NCBI GenBank assembly: GCA_030530875.1
Contig: JAUMUD010000016.1
Location: forward strand, 1 to 47,866
Length of the DNA stretch: 47,866 nt
Direction of reading: 5' to 3'
Source of the DNA: Corynebacterium sp.
GTDB taxonomy: Bacteria > Actinomycetota > Actinomycetes > Mycobacteriales > Mycobacteriaceae
Both the position numbers and the translations under genes were made by a program. The notes beneath the pieces were generated by a model. The model made no database searches and was not told where the DNA came from. It was given only the letters and a program-made list of their open reading frames with translations. Below, one piece after another: positions 36,963-46,100 of the stretch. Numbering within the stretch: position 1 is the stretch's first letter; every line of letters starts with the position of its first letter.

Positions 36963-38059
36963 TCGACTCCGACTCCACCCATTTAGAACACCCAGAACCA
37001 ACCGCCAAACAAATCCGCAAATGGCAGAAATATTTGGCAGGGGAGCGCGCGGAAGCAGCCCTTTACCGCGATCTTGCCTCCCGCAAGACCGGTGAGGACC
37101 GAGAAATTTTGCTCTCCCTAGCCAAGGCCGAATCTCGCCACGAGGCCTACTGGGTCAATAAACTCGGGGACCATGTGGGCATGCCCCGTCGCCCGGATTT
37201 TAGCACCCGTGTGCTGGGCTTCCTCGCTAAGTATTTTGGTTCAGTGGTGACCCTGGCGCTCATGCAATCAGCAGAGTCCAAGACTCCCTATGAGCGTGAC
37301 CCTGATGTCGCCCCGGAGCTTGCTGCCGATGAGCGCATTCACGCCGAGGTAGTTCGCGGCCTGGCAGCCCGAGGCCGCGAAAAACTCTCCGGCAATTTCC
37401 GTGCAGCCATCTTTGGTGCCAATGATGGCCTGGTTTCCAACCTCGCCCTCATCCTTGGTGTGGTTGGCACCGGCACAAGCCACCACATGATTCTGCTCAC
37501 CGGTATTTCCGGTCTTCTTGCCGGCGCGCTCTCTATGGCCGCTGGTGAGTTCGTCTCGGTTTCCAGCCAGAAGGAATTGCTTCAGGCCTCCACCCCGGAC
37601 CCAAAGGCCGCTGCTGTCATCCCTGAGCTCGACGTCAATGCTAATGAGCTTGAGCTTGTCTACCGTGCCCGCGGTATGAGTGAAGAGGATGCCCATGCAC
37701 ATGCCCAGGCAGTTCTTCACCGTCACCCAAGCAATTCTGGCTCCATTGTGCGCCACGCCTCTAAGCACGACCCCGAACTGGTCGGCAGTGGCATTGGCGC
37801 TGCTATTTCCAGTTTCTGCTGCTTCGGTACCGGTGCCTTGATTCCGCTCATCCCATTCTTCTTCCCCCTGGGAGTCTCCACGGCAGCCATCATTTCGGCA
37901 GTGCTCGTCGGCCTTGCCCTGATGTTCACTGGCTCGGTTGTGGGCCTACTCTCTGGTGCAACCCCACTCAAGCGCGCACTACGCCAGCTCATTATCGGTC
38001 TTGGCGCAGCCGCAATCACCTATGGTTTGGGCAGCCTTTTTGGCGTATCGACGGGCTAA
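36959..38059 (+). CDS. Ferritin-like/VIT1-type membrane metal transporter
   Basis: A 366-residue protein. The cytoplasmic N-terminal helical domain (residues 1-150) has spaced Glu/His ([28 protein letters not shown]) like a rubrerythrin/ferritin fold. The C-terminal part is a VIT1/CCC1 membrane domain starting [19 protein letters not shown] with about five TM helices. Relatives such as MbfA export iron or manganese. GTG 36959 overlaps the uppS stop (GTGA). The pairing with uppS and nearby zur is positional only. Confidence 0.9.
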   Translation: MIDSDSTHLEHPEPTAKQIRKWQKYLAGERAEAALYRDLASRKTGEDREILLSLAKAESRHEAYWVNKLGDHVGMPRRPDFSTRVLGFLAKYFGSVVTLALMQSAESKTPYERDPDVAPELAADERIHAEVVRGLAARGREKLSGNFRAAIFGANDGLVSNLALILGVVGTGTSHHMILLTGISGLLAGALSMAAGEFVSVSSQKELLQASTPDPKAAAVIPELDVNANELELVYRARGMSEEDAHAHAQAVLHRHPSNSGSIVRHASKHDPELVGSGIGAAISSFCCFGTGALIPLIPFFFPLGVSTAAIISAVLVGLALMFTGSVVGLLSGATPLKRALRQLIIGLGAAAITYGLGSLFGVSTG

Positions 38060-38098
38060 TGGGGCAGCCTCGGAGTTCCTCCGAGTCCACCCCATTAG
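38056..38098 (+). repeat. Perfect nested stem-loop spanning the stop codon of the VIT1-type gene
   Basis: CTAATGGGG (containing the TAA stop) pairs perfectly with CCCCATTAG. Inside it CTCGGAG pairs with CTCCGAG around a TTC loop. No T run follows directly. It may block 3' degradation or act with the terminator at 38126-38158. Confidence 0.7.
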
Positions 38099-38125
38099 CT
38101 GTTTCTAGAAGCGCCCACTTTAACC

Positions 38126-38158
38126 ACTCCCGCGAACTATTGTGAGCGGGAGTTTTTT
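38126..38158 (+). terminator. Rho-independent terminator, end of the uppS-VIT1 transcript
   Basis: The stem ACTCCCGC / GCGGGAGT with a 12-base loop is followed by T6. Confidence 0.85.
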
Positions 38159-38173
38159 GTGAGCGGGGGCTCT

Positions 38174-38623
38174 TTAGTGAGCGGGAGCTTCCTTTTGCTC
38201 GCAGCCCTTGTCCTGGCACTCGGTGCAGATGCCAAAGACTTCGGCAGTGTGGCTCTTGAGTTTGAAGCCATTGGCCTCAGCTTGGGCATGGGCCCAGGCT
38301 TCGACGGGGCCGCCATTGAGCTCCACAGTCTTGCCGCAGCAAGTACAGACTAGGTGATGGTGGTGCTCATCACGCTCGCAGGAGCGGTACACTGTTTCAC
38401 CATTGGCCATGACGAGCACGTCCACCGCATGGGTATCAGCCAGGGCTTGGAGGGTGCGGTAGACCGTTGTTAGCCCCACATTAGAACCCTGGGCCTTAAT
38501 TGCGTCGTAAATGTCCTTAGCGGAGGCGAAGTTATCCAGGTTCCGCAGAACGCTAATAACCGCCTGTCGTTGGCGGGTGCTGCGCTGTCCTAGCTTGGGA
38601 CTTTGGGATCCACTGATGCTCAT
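38174..38623 (-). CDS. zur: Fur-family zinc uptake regulator Zur (FurB)
   Basis: A 149-residue repressor. The winged helix contains SAKDIYDAIKAQGSNVGLTTVYRTLQAL. The metal sites include ERDEHHHHLVCTCCGK and H-TAEVFGICTEC, a two-CxxC structural zinc pattern. Position next to glyS matches corynebacterial FurB/Zur, so I prefer Zur over Fur or PerR. In C. glutamicum an ArsR-type gene lies between zur and glyS (established knowledge); here the two are directly divergent. Confidence 0.88.
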   Translation of the reverse strand: MSISGSQSPKLGQRSTRQRQAVISVLRNLDNFASAKDIYDAIKAQGSNVGLTTVYRTLQALADTHAVDVLVMANGETVYRSCERDEHHHHLVCTCCGKTVELNGGPVEAWAHAQAEANGFKLKSHTAEVFGICTECQDKGCEQKEAPAH

Positions 38624-38701
38624 AGTTACCAGGATACTCGCTAATAGGCGTGTTATTATAGATAAGTTGTAAAACTAATGAGCCTTTAAAAAGGAGTAGA
38701 C

Positions 38702-40078
38702 GTGTCCAAGATCGACGCAGTGGTCAATCTCTGTAAGCGCCGCGGTTTGGTGTACCCATGTGGTGAAATCTATGGTGGTACCCGCTCTGCCTGGGATTAC
38801 GGCCCACTCGGCGTGGAACTCAAGGAAAATATCAAGCGCCAGTGGTGGCGTTCCATGGTGACCTCCCGTCCCGATGTAGTTGGTCTGGACTCTTCCGTTA
38901 TTCTCCCACGTCAGGTGTGGGTTTCCTCCGGTCACGTTGAGGTCTTCACTGACCCACTGGTTGAATCCCTCTACACCCACAAGCGCTACCGTGCGGACCA
39001 CCTCCTTGAGGCTTATGAAGAGAAGCACGGTCACCCACCAGTAAATGGCCTGGCAGATGTTAATGACCCAGAGACCGGCCAGCCAGGTAAGTGGACCGAG
39101 CCACGTGAATTCTCCGGCATGCTCAAGACCTTCCTCGGCCCAGTCGATGACTCTGAGGGTCTGCACTACCTGCGTCCAGAGACTGCTCAGGGCATCTTCG
39201 TGAACTTTAAGAATGTCATGACCAGCGCTCGTATGAAGCCACCATTCGGTATTGCTCAGACCGGTAAGTCCTTCCGTAATGAGATCACCCCTGGTAACTT
39301 CATCTTCCGTACCCGCGAGTTCGAGCAGATGGAGATGGAATTCTTCGTCAAGCCAGGTACCGATGAAGAGTGGCACCAGTACTGGATTGATACCCGCTTC
39401 AACTGGTACGTTGACCTCGGTATCAACCCAGAGAACCTGCGTCTCTATGAGCACCCAAAGGAGAAGCTCTCTCACTACTCCAAGCGCACCGTGGACATCG
39501 AGTACGCTTTCCACTTCCAGGGCTCTAAGTGGGGCGAACTTGAGGGTATCGCTAACCGTACTGACTATGACCTCACCGTCCACTCCAAGGGCAGTGGCCA
39601 GGATCTTTCCTACTTTGACCAGGAGACCGGCGAGCGCTGGACTCCATACGTCATTGAGCCAGCTGCCGGCCTTGGCCGTTCCATGATGGCCTTCCTGGTT
39701 GATGCATACCACGAGGATGAGGCTCCAAATGCCAAGGGTGGTGTGGATAAGCGCGTTGTACTTCGTCTGGACCGTCGCCTAGCCCCAATCAAGGTTGCTG
39801 TTCTTCCACTTTCCAAGAAGGACACCCTGACTCCTGTGGCTGAGGAAATTGCCACCAAGCTGCGTAATCACTGGAATATCGACTACGATACCTCCGGTCA
39901 GATTGGTCGCCGTTACCGCCGCCAGGATGAGATTGGTACCCCATTCTGCGTCACCGTTGACTTCGACACCCTCGAGGACAATGCCGTGACCGTCCGTGAG
40001 CGCGACACCATGGAGCAGGAGCGCGTCAAGATTGACGAGCTCGAAAGCTACCTGGCCGCACGTCTGATTGGTTGCTAA
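38702..40078 (+). CDS. glyS: Glycyl-tRNA synthetase (dimeric, class II)
   Basis: A 458-residue class II synthetase of the single-chain (alpha2) type. Motifs are [20 protein letters not shown] at the start, motif 2 in [10 protein letters not shown]...[14 protein letters not shown], and motif 3 with [12 protein letters not shown]-terminal anticodon-binding domain follows. GTG 38702 has AAAGGAG seven bases upstream. It is divergent from zur with a 78-bp shared control region. No T-box leader is visible. Confidence 0.96.
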   Translation: MSKIDAVVNLCKRRGLVYPCGEIYGGTRSAWDYGPLGVELKENIKRQWWRSMVTSRPDVVGLDSSVILPRQVWVSSGHVEVFTDPLVESLYTHKRYRADHLLEAYEEKHGHPPVNGLADVNDPETGQPGKWTEPREFSGMLKTFLGPVDDSEGLHYLRPETAQGIFVNFKNVMTSARMKPPFGIAQTGKSFRNEITPGNFIFRTREFEQMEMEFFVKPGTDEEWHQYWIDTRFNWYVDLGINPENLRLYEHPKEKLSHYSKRTVDIEYAFHFQGSKWGELEGIANRTDYDLTVHSKGSGQDLSYFDQETGERWTPYVIEPAAGLGRSMMAFLVDAYHEDEAPNAKGGVDKRVVLRLDRRLAPIKVAVLPLSKKDTLTPVAEEIATKLRNHWNIDYDTSGQIGRRYRRQDEIGTPFCVTVDFDTLEDNAVTVRERDTMEQERVKIDELESYLAARLIGC

Positions 40079-40080
40079 TT

Positions 40081-40638
40081 ATGGCTAAGGTTCCAGTTCC
40101 AGGCGCTACTGAGGAGATTGTCTCCTGGGCACGGCGCCGTGGGGATGAGATTGCGCTTGAGCGTAAGGGCGAGCAGGTGGCCCTATTCGTGGGTGAATCC
40201 GAAGTGCGATTCCCCAATGGTGAAACCTGGAGCCTTATTCGCTCGGATACCGGGCTTATTGCCAATCTTGGTGGTGGACGAGTGTGGAAGGCTGACCCGG
40301 AACGCGGTCGCCTCACCCGCTCGAAGAATATTGCGGTAACCACCACCGATGCCGCTGGTGCTGAGCATCACTACAGCTTCGTCAATGAATCCAAGTCCAA
40401 CTGGATTGTGGACGATGAGGCAGGGCAGAAGCAGGCCCAGTTCACTGGCCTCAACAGTGGTGTGCGCCAGCCACTCATTGAGCTTGAAGAGGGGCACCAC
40501 CTGGATGATGAAGAGATTATCTTCCTTAGCTGGGTGGCCCGAGTGGCACTAGAATCGCGGATGCTGAATACCAGCACGATTCTCATTATCGCCCTCTTTA
40601 TCATCGCCCCGATATCCATTTTGATTTATCTCATCTAG
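40081..40638 (+). CDS. Hypothetical protein with C-terminal membrane anchor
   Basis: A 185-residue protein whose last about 25 residues form one hydrophobic helix (STILIIALFIIAPISILIYL), preceded by a soluble domain with no signal peptide. That is a tail-anchored arrangement. It starts 2 bp after the glyS stop without a clear ribosome-binding site, so it relies on coupling. No family recognised; the soluble part has mixed beta/acidic character (VWKADPERGRLTRS; EEGHHLDDEEIIFLSW). Confidence 0.7.
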   Translation: MAKVPVPGATEEIVSWARRRGDEIALERKGEQVALFVGESEVRFPNGETWSLIRSDTGLIANLGGGRVWKADPERGRLTRSKNIAVTTTDAAGAEHHYSFVNESKSNWIVDDEAGQKQAQFTGLNSGVRQPLIELEEGHHLDDEEIIFLSWVARVALESRMLNTSTILIIALFIIAPISILIYLI

Positions 40639-40657
40639 TCCTCATCAGGGTAAGAAA

Positions 40658-40686
40658 ATGGCCCCAGGCATTGTGCCTGGGGCCAT
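40658..40686. terminator. Bidirectional Rho-independent terminator
   Basis: A perfect 13-bp stem ATGGCCCCAGGCA / TGCCTGGGGCCAT with a three-base loop lies between convergent genes. On the minus strand TTTTC follows, so it best serves the TPM-domain gene. Confidence 0.9.
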
Positions 40687-40702
40687 TGCTATGTTGGGGT
40701 GA

Positions 40703-42775
40703 TTAGAAGTTACCGCCGAAGTCTCCGCCACCGCCGAAGCCTCCGCCGAAGTCACCTCCGCCGAAACCGCCACCACCAAAGTCGCCTCCATCGAAGCCAC
40801 CGCCGAAACCACCACCGTGATGGTGACCGCCGTCGAGAAGCTCAGAGAGGATGATGCCGGCGAGGAAGCCACCGAACATGCCATTGCCGCCACCGCCACG
40901 GCGACCACCATAAGGGTTATCGCTAAAGCGGTTCAGGTCACGCTGGGCGAGGTTCTGCGCATGGGATGCCAGGTTGATGGCCTCCTGGGCAGCGCGGGTG
41001 GCAGCCACCGTATCGCTGGTGCGCAGGCTACCGGCCTCAGTGACCTTGGAATTAGCAGCAGCCAGGGCTGAACGAGCCTCAGTGCCAATAATGCGGCCAC
41101 GGTTCGTAATCAGGTCATCAGCAGCCATAATGGTGCGGTGTGCAAGGTCAATCTGCTGATCGAGAATACGCAGGCGCTTCTCCTGATCCATATGAGCCGC
41201 AGTATTCTTTTCCACCAACTCATCAAGAGTGGAGTGGTAGCGGACCAGTTCCTCATAGAGGCCTAGCGGGTCGGCATTCCGGCGCTGAGGAACACTAGCA
41301 AGCAGTGGCTCAACCTCCTTCAGAGTCTTCTCAAGCTCTTGGGAGTTAATCACTGTGCCACCTTGCTGGCTCTCAGCGAGCAGCTGATGGGCCTGCTGGA
41401 TTTCATCGCGCAGCTCCTCCGCCATGGAGTCAAGGCCACTAAGAGCAGCATTGATATTCTCCTGGGCGTGCTCAATGGCAGTAACGGCCTTATCTGCCTC
41501 CGCCACAGCAGTCTGCGCGCGCGTCACAGTGGCAAGCAAGCCAGCCTGGGTTAGGGAAGCAGCACCCATCTGCGTGCGGGCCTCAATGAGTGCCTCACGG
41601 CCCTGGTTAATCAGGCCATCAGCCAACTCGATATTGTCCGCCAGTGGGGCAAGGACATTAGGAGCATAGGACTGACGCAGGCGGTTCAGGGTAGCCGAAG
41701 CCTCAGGCACACGGGCAGAAACGTCGAGCAGCTGCTGGGTGAGCTTCTCAATAATCTCCGGGGCACGAAGAAGCACATCGCGCTTCTCACCATATTCCTT
41801 GAGCACCGCGCCAAGGGTCTGGGTGGCACTGGCTGCCTGGGAGACAGTATCAGCAAGAATGTAGATGCGCTGCTGGCTACCAGAAGGCTGAACAGCCGCC
41901 TGAGCCTTGGAAGCATAAGCCCTCTTCAGGGCCTCATCAGCGGCACTGATAGCGCGGGACAGGCCCGTGGTCTGCTCTGCACCCAGCTCAGTGAGCAGCA
42001 GGTCATAATCGGAACGAGCACGCATCAGGCTGTTATCCAGGTTGAGAATATTCTCCTCAACCAGGGTCTCCAGAGCCTCCTGTGGGAGCTTTTGCAGGTC
42101 CTCAGCATTGGACTGGTCAAGATTCCTACCAGCCTCAAGAGCAGTATTAATGCGCTTCTTCTTCATGCGGCGGGTAACCACCCAGACCACACCAAGACCA
42201 ACCACGACAATAATCACAAAAGGAACCAGGGTACCCGTACCCTTCGAAGAGCTAGAGCTCGAAGAAGAGGAGGAGGAATTGCCCATGGCGGCTTTCACTG
42301 CAGCCTGAGCAGCAGCATAATAATTACTCTGGCTGAGCTGCGCCAAAGCATCCCTGTTCATCTGCGTCACAGTAGCCGAAGGCCAGGAAGTACCAGCACT
42401 CAGACCATACTCACGCAGACTTGGGGACACCGCAAAGACAGCCACATTGGAACCACCAATGGAAGAAGCCGTGGACTTTGCCCAGGTATTACCCGAATCC
42501 CCATTAAAGTCATTGACAAAACTGATATACAGCGTTAGACCCGTGGATTGCTGAACGGAACGAATCGAGCTTTCAAGGGAAGAAATTTCATCTGCGCTCA
42601 GCGTATTGGTTTCATCGCTCACCAAAGAAGAGAGCTTGGTAGGGGCGGTGGCCAGCACAGTTGTATCAGCCTGCGCAGCAGGAAGTGCAACCGGAGCCAG
42701 AGTACCAAGACCCAAGGTCGTGGCGATTCCGCCAATGGCGAGGGCAGATCGTAGAGAATGTGCGATCTTTTTCAT
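40703..42775 (-). CDS. TPM-domain exported membrane protein with coiled coils and Gly-rich tail
   Basis: About 690 residues. A signal peptide ends near AQADT. A TPM domain follows (about residues 45-170; LTLYISFVNDF). Next come a Ser run, one TM helix (VPFVIIVVVGLGVVWVV) and basic RRMKKKR. Then there are several hundred residues of Ala/Glu/Leu-rich helix, probably coiled coil. The end is a Gly/Phe/Asp/His-rich tail of the GGDFGGGG type. This build matches actinobacterial TPM proteins thought to act at the envelope. ATG 42775 is chosen from the signal peptide; TTG 42784 is the alternative. Confidence 0.85.
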   Translation of the reverse strand: MKKIAHSLRSALAIGGIATTLGLGTLAPVALPAAQADTTVLATAPTKLSSLVSDETNTLSADEISSLESSIRSVQQSTGLTLYISFVNDFNGDSGNTWAKSTASSIGGSNVAVFAVSPSLREYGLSAGTSWPSATVTQMNRDALAQLSQSNYYAAAQAAVKAAMGNSSSSSSSSSSSKGTGTLVPFVIIVVVGLGVVWVVTRRMKKKRINTALEAGRNLDQSNAEDLQKLPQEALETLVEENILNLDNSLMRARSDYDLLLTELGAEQTTGLSRAISAADEALKRAYASKAQAAVQPSGSQQRIYILADTVSQAASATQTLGAVLKEYGEKRDVLLRAPEIIEKLTQQLLDVSARVPEASATLNRLRQSYAPNVLAPLADNIELADGLINQGREALIEARTQMGAASLTQAGLLATVTRAQTAVAEADKAVTAIEHAQENINAALSGLDSMAEELRDEIQQAHQLLAESQQGGTVINSQELEKTLKEVEPLLASVPQRRNADPLGLYEELVRYHSTLDELVEKNTAAHMDQEKRLRILDQQIDLAHRTIMAADDLITNRGRIIGTEARSALAAANSKVTEAGSLRTSDTVAATRAAQEAINLASHAQNLAQRDLNRFSDNPYGGRRGGGGNGMFGGFLAGIILSELLDGGHHHGGGFGGGFDGGDFGGGGFGGGDFGGGFGGGGDFGGNF

Positions 42776-42844
42776 ACCACTCAAGGATACCAGTTAAAAA
42801 TGTGATTTGCGATTTTTCTCCTGATAATTGTGTACCATCTTCTT

Positions 42845-44122
42845 ATGCAGGCCTACCAGTACAATTCCCAGGATTTTGAACGCCGCGCACCCGAGGCCCC
42901 GAAGACGGGACTCATGAAAGGAACGCGCTCGGATGGTCGCACGCCCTTTGGTCATGACCGCGACCGCGTGCTGCACTCCGCAGCTTTTCGACGCCTAGCG
43001 GACAAAACCCAGGTCGTAGGCCCCGGCCAGGGGGATATTCCCCGCACACGCCTCACGCACTCCCTGGAAGTTGGCCAGATTGCTCGTGGTATTGGCAGTG
43101 AACTCGGCCTTGACCCCAATCTGTGTGAACTTGCTGGTCTCACCCACGATATTGGTCACCCGCCATGCGGTCATAATGGTGAACGCATCCTCAATGAGCT
43201 TGCTGATAAATGCGGTGGCTTTGAAGGCAATGCCCAAACACTACGAATCCTCACCCGCCTGGAACCAAAGATTCTTGAAGGCAATGAGTCCTATGGACTG
43301 AACCTCACCCGTGCCTCCCTCGATGCCGCCTGCAAATACCCATGGACTAAAACCCAGCCCGATGGCAGCACAAAGCAGAAATATTCCTGCTATGACGAAG
43401 ACAAAGAAATCTTCGAGTGGATCCGTCAAGGCAATGACTCCCCGCGCCCACCAATGGAGGGGCAAGTCATGGACTGGTCTGATGATATTGCCTACTCCGT
43501 CCACGATGTGGAAGATGGCATTCTTTCTGGCCGTATTAGCCTCGCCTCCCTCTGGGATTTGGTTGAGCTCTCTGAACTTGCCCAAAAGGGTGTTGATCGC
43601 TTCGGTGGCACCGTTGAAGAATATGCGGAAGCTGCCGGTCGCCTCAATATGCAGCCGACCGTGACTGATGCCATCAAATTCGACGGAAGCCTCCATGCTC
43701 TCGTGAACCTTAAGCGCATGACCAGCGACCTGGTCGGTCGCTTTGTGGGCGCCACCATTACCGCCACCCGTGAAGGCAATGCCTCTACTAATCTTGGCCG
43801 GCACAATGGCCAACTCATTATTCCACCAGAGGCCTTGGCGGAAGTCCGTCTGCTTAAGACTTTGGCCGTGCTTTACGTGATTGATGAACCTAGTCACCAG
43901 CGGCACATGGAGCGCCAGCGCGACCGTATCGCCACCGTCTTTGACTATCTCATGCGTGGCGCTCCAGGAAGCCTCGACCCACTTTTTGCTGCCTGGTACC
44001 AAGCAGCTGAAACGGAGGCCGAAGCACAGCGCGTGGTTATCGATCAGGTGGCCTCACTCACCGAGTCCCGCCTGGCTCGCATCGCCCACGAAGCCGCTGG
44101 TAATATCGCCCCATACAGCTAA
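42845..44122 (+). CDS. dgt: Deoxyguanosinetriphosphate triphosphohydrolase-like protein (HD domain)
   Basis: A 425-residue HD hydrolase that removes triphosphate from dNTPs. Metal ligands are visible as RTRLTHSLE (His72) and LTHDIGHPPCGH (His101, Asp102), with DWSDDIAYSVHDVED carrying the later Asp. ATG 42845 is chosen; the frame opens five codons earlier at a GTG without support. It is divergent from the TPM gene and 50 bp upstream of dnaG, an order typical of mycobacteria and corynebacteria. Confidence 0.94.
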   Translation: MQAYQYNSQDFERRAPEAPKTGLMKGTRSDGRTPFGHDRDRVLHSAAFRRLADKTQVVGPGQGDIPRTRLTHSLEVGQIARGIGSELGLDPNLCELAGLTHDIGHPPCGHNGERILNELADKCGGFEGNAQTLRILTRLEPKILEGNESYGLNLTRASLDAACKYPWTKTQPDGSTKQKYSCYDEDKEIFEWIRQGNDSPRPPMEGQVMDWSDDIAYSVHDVEDGILSGRISLASLWDLVELSELAQKGVDRFGGTVEEYAEAAGRLNMQPTVTDAIKFDGSLHALVNLKRMTSDLVGRFVGATITATREGNASTNLGRHNGQLIIPPEALAEVRLLKTLAVLYVIDEPSHQRHMERQRDRIATVFDYLMRGAPGSLDPLFAAWYQAAETEAEAQRVVIDQVASLTESRLARIAHEAAGNIAPYS

Positions 44123-44172
44123 GAAAAAGCACGCCCTACACTACCTAGAATTAGCTATTAAACTGAGAGACT

Positions 44173-46044
44173 ATGAGCAAGGGAAAAATACCGCAGTCCG
44201 ATATTGAAAATATCCGCCAGCAGGCGAATATTGCCGATATTGTCGGCGAATATGTGCAGCTAAAGCCAGGCGGTGTTGATTCCCTCAAGGGTCTTTCCCC
44301 ATTCAAGGATGAAAAGACCCCATCCTTCCATGTGCGCCCACAACGTGGCTACTACCACTGCTTCTCCACAGGCAAGGGCGGCGATGTCTATGACTTCCTC
44401 ATGGAAATGGAGCACATCTCCTTCCCTGAGGCCGTGGAACTCGTGGCCGAAAAAATCGGCTACCACATTAACTATGAGGGCGGTGGCCCCGGTAAACGCG
44501 AAGACATGGGCAGCCGAAAGCGCCTCATTGAGGCCAACCGCCTCGCCTTTGAGTTCTACCGCGCACAGCTTGAAACCCCTGAAGCACAAACCGCCCGTGA
44601 GTTCCTCACCCAGCGTGGTTTTAGTGCTGAGCATGCCCACCAATTTGGTTGCGGCTACGCGCCGGGCGGCTGGGATACCCTCACCAAATACTTGCTCTCC
44701 CGTGGCCTTAGCGTCAAGGAACTGCAGGATGCTGGTCTTACTACCATTGGTCGCCGTGGCCCTATTGACCGCTTCCATCGCCGCCTACTATGGCCAATCC
44801 GTGGCCTTTCCGGTGAAGTTATCGGCTTTGGTGCCCGCAAGCTCTTTGATGATGACAACCTGGGTAAATACATGAATACCCCGGAAACTCTTCTCTATAA
44901 GAAGTCCCGTGTGCTCTTCGGCCTCGACCAGGCCAAGAAGCACATCAGTGATTCCCACCAGGCCGTGATTGTGGAGGGCTATACCGATGTGATGGCCATG
45001 CATGCGGCCGGCATTAAAACTGCCGTGGCTGCCTGCGGTACCGCCTTTGGTGAAGAGCACCTGCAGATGCTTCGCCGTCTGATGCTGGATGACAGTTTCT
45101 TCCGTGGTGAGCTCATCTACACCTTCGATGGCGACGAAGCTGGTCAGAAAGCTGCCATGCGCGCTTTTGCTGGTGAGCAGCAATTCACCGGCCAGTCCTT
45201 CGTCTCTGTGGCTCCCGATGGTCTTGACCCTTGTGATCTTCGCTTGAAGCATGGTGATGCTGCGGTGCGTAACCTCGTTGCATCCCGCATGCCAATGGTC
45301 GAGTTTGTTCTGCGCTCTGTGCTCGATGAATTCCGCTTTGACACCATTGAGTCACGCCTGAGCGCTATTCGTCGCGTGGTTCCGATTCTCGGTGATATTC
45401 GTGATGCTCAGCTGCGTAAGCACTACATCACTCAGGTGGCTGGTTGGGTTGGTCAGACTGGTCCTGATGAGATTAGCCGTCAGGTCAGCGCTTATATGAA
45501 TAATAAGCGCAATGAGTCCCAGCGCCAGGCTCCAATTGAGGTTCAGGAGCCTCAGCCAATGACGAAGCCGGAAGCCAATAACCCCGTCTTTGCCGCTGAG
45601 CGCGAATACCTAAAGCTTGCCCTCCAATTCCCGGCTGAGGCACATACTGCGGGTCTGGATAATGTCACCGAAGAGTGCTTTAGCAATGAGACATACCGTG
45701 CCATCCGTCATGCCATCACCGAATGCGGCGGCATTAGCCTCAGCAATGAGCCAACCTGGATTCCGAAGGTTGCTGGTGCCATGCAGGACCTCGTTGCGGC
45801 CTCTGTGGTCTCTGAGCTTGCTGTGGATGAGATTCATGTGGAGCCCGAAGAGCTCGTGAACTATGCCATTAAGATTGCTGCCCGCGTGCAGGAAGTCTAT
45901 ATCGGCGGCCAGATTGCTCAGCTTAAGGCACAGCTCACCCGTATCCGCCCAAGTGATGACCCCGATGGTTATAATGCGGTATTCGCCCACATGGTGGAAC
46001 TTGAACAGTATCGCCGTAAGCTGCGCGATATTATCGTCGCCTAG
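44173..46044 (+). CDS. dnaG: DNA primase DnaG with degenerate zinc ribbon
   Basis: A 623-residue primase that makes RNA primers at the replication fork. Order: CHC2-type domain (residues 1-100), catalytic core with HRRLLWPIRGLSGEVIGFGAR, TOPRIM motifs VIVEGYTDVMAMH and YTFDGDEAGQKA, then a C-terminal DnaB-binding helical domain. The zinc ribbon, usually CPFH...HCFGCG, reads SPFK...HCFSTG: Ser42, Lys45, Cys63, Thr66, so only one of four ligands remains. The rest of the core is intact, so the enzyme is probably active without that zinc. Confidence 0.95.
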   Translation: MSKGKIPQSDIENIRQQANIADIVGEYVQLKPGGVDSLKGLSPFKDEKTPSFHVRPQRGYYHCFSTGKGGDVYDFLMEMEHISFPEAVELVAEKIGYHINYEGGGPGKREDMGSRKRLIEANRLAFEFYRAQLETPEAQTAREFLTQRGFSAEHAHQFGCGYAPGGWDTLTKYLLSRGLSVKELQDAGLTTIGRRGPIDRFHRRLLWPIRGLSGEVIGFGARKLFDDDNLGKYMNTPETLLYKKSRVLFGLDQAKKHISDSHQAVIVEGYTDVMAMHAAGIKTAVAACGTAFGEEHLQMLRRLMLDDSFFRGELIYTFDGDEAGQKAAMRAFAGEQQFTGQSFVSVAPDGLDPCDLRLKHGDAAVRNLVASRMPMVEFVLRSVLDEFRFDTIESRLSAIRRVVPILGDIRDAQLRKHYITQVAGWVGQTGPDEISRQVSAYMNNKRNESQRQAPIEVQEPQPMTKPEANNPVFAAEREYLKLALQFPAEAHTAGLDNVTEECFSNETYRAIRHAITECGGISLSNEPTWIPKVAGAMQDLVAASVVSELAVDEIHVEPEELVNYAIKIAARVQEVYIGGQIAQLKAQLTRIRPSDDPDGYNAVFAHMVELEQYRRKLRDIIVA

Positions 46045-46062
46045 AGAATTTGAAGAATAGAA

Positions 46063-46092
46063 GAAGGCCAGTCCCGAAAGGAACTGGCCTTC
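46063..46092. terminator. Hairpin between convergent dnaG and small minus-strand gene
   Basis: The 10-bp stem GAAGGCCAGT / ACTGGCCTTC with a ten-base loop is followed by a pyrimidine-rich stretch on the minus strand and a weak A/T stretch on the plus strand. It is a likely bidirectional terminator. Confidence 0.75.
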
Positions 46093-46100
46093 ACTTATAT

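Noticed and set aside
38624-38701. T-box or other riboswitch before glyS.
   Set aside because: The 78-bp gap is too short and lacks T-box sequence features.
38675-39712. A 345-codon minus-strand frame opposite glyS.
   Set aside because: It is antisense to a clear glycyl-tRNA synthetase and has no family resemblance.
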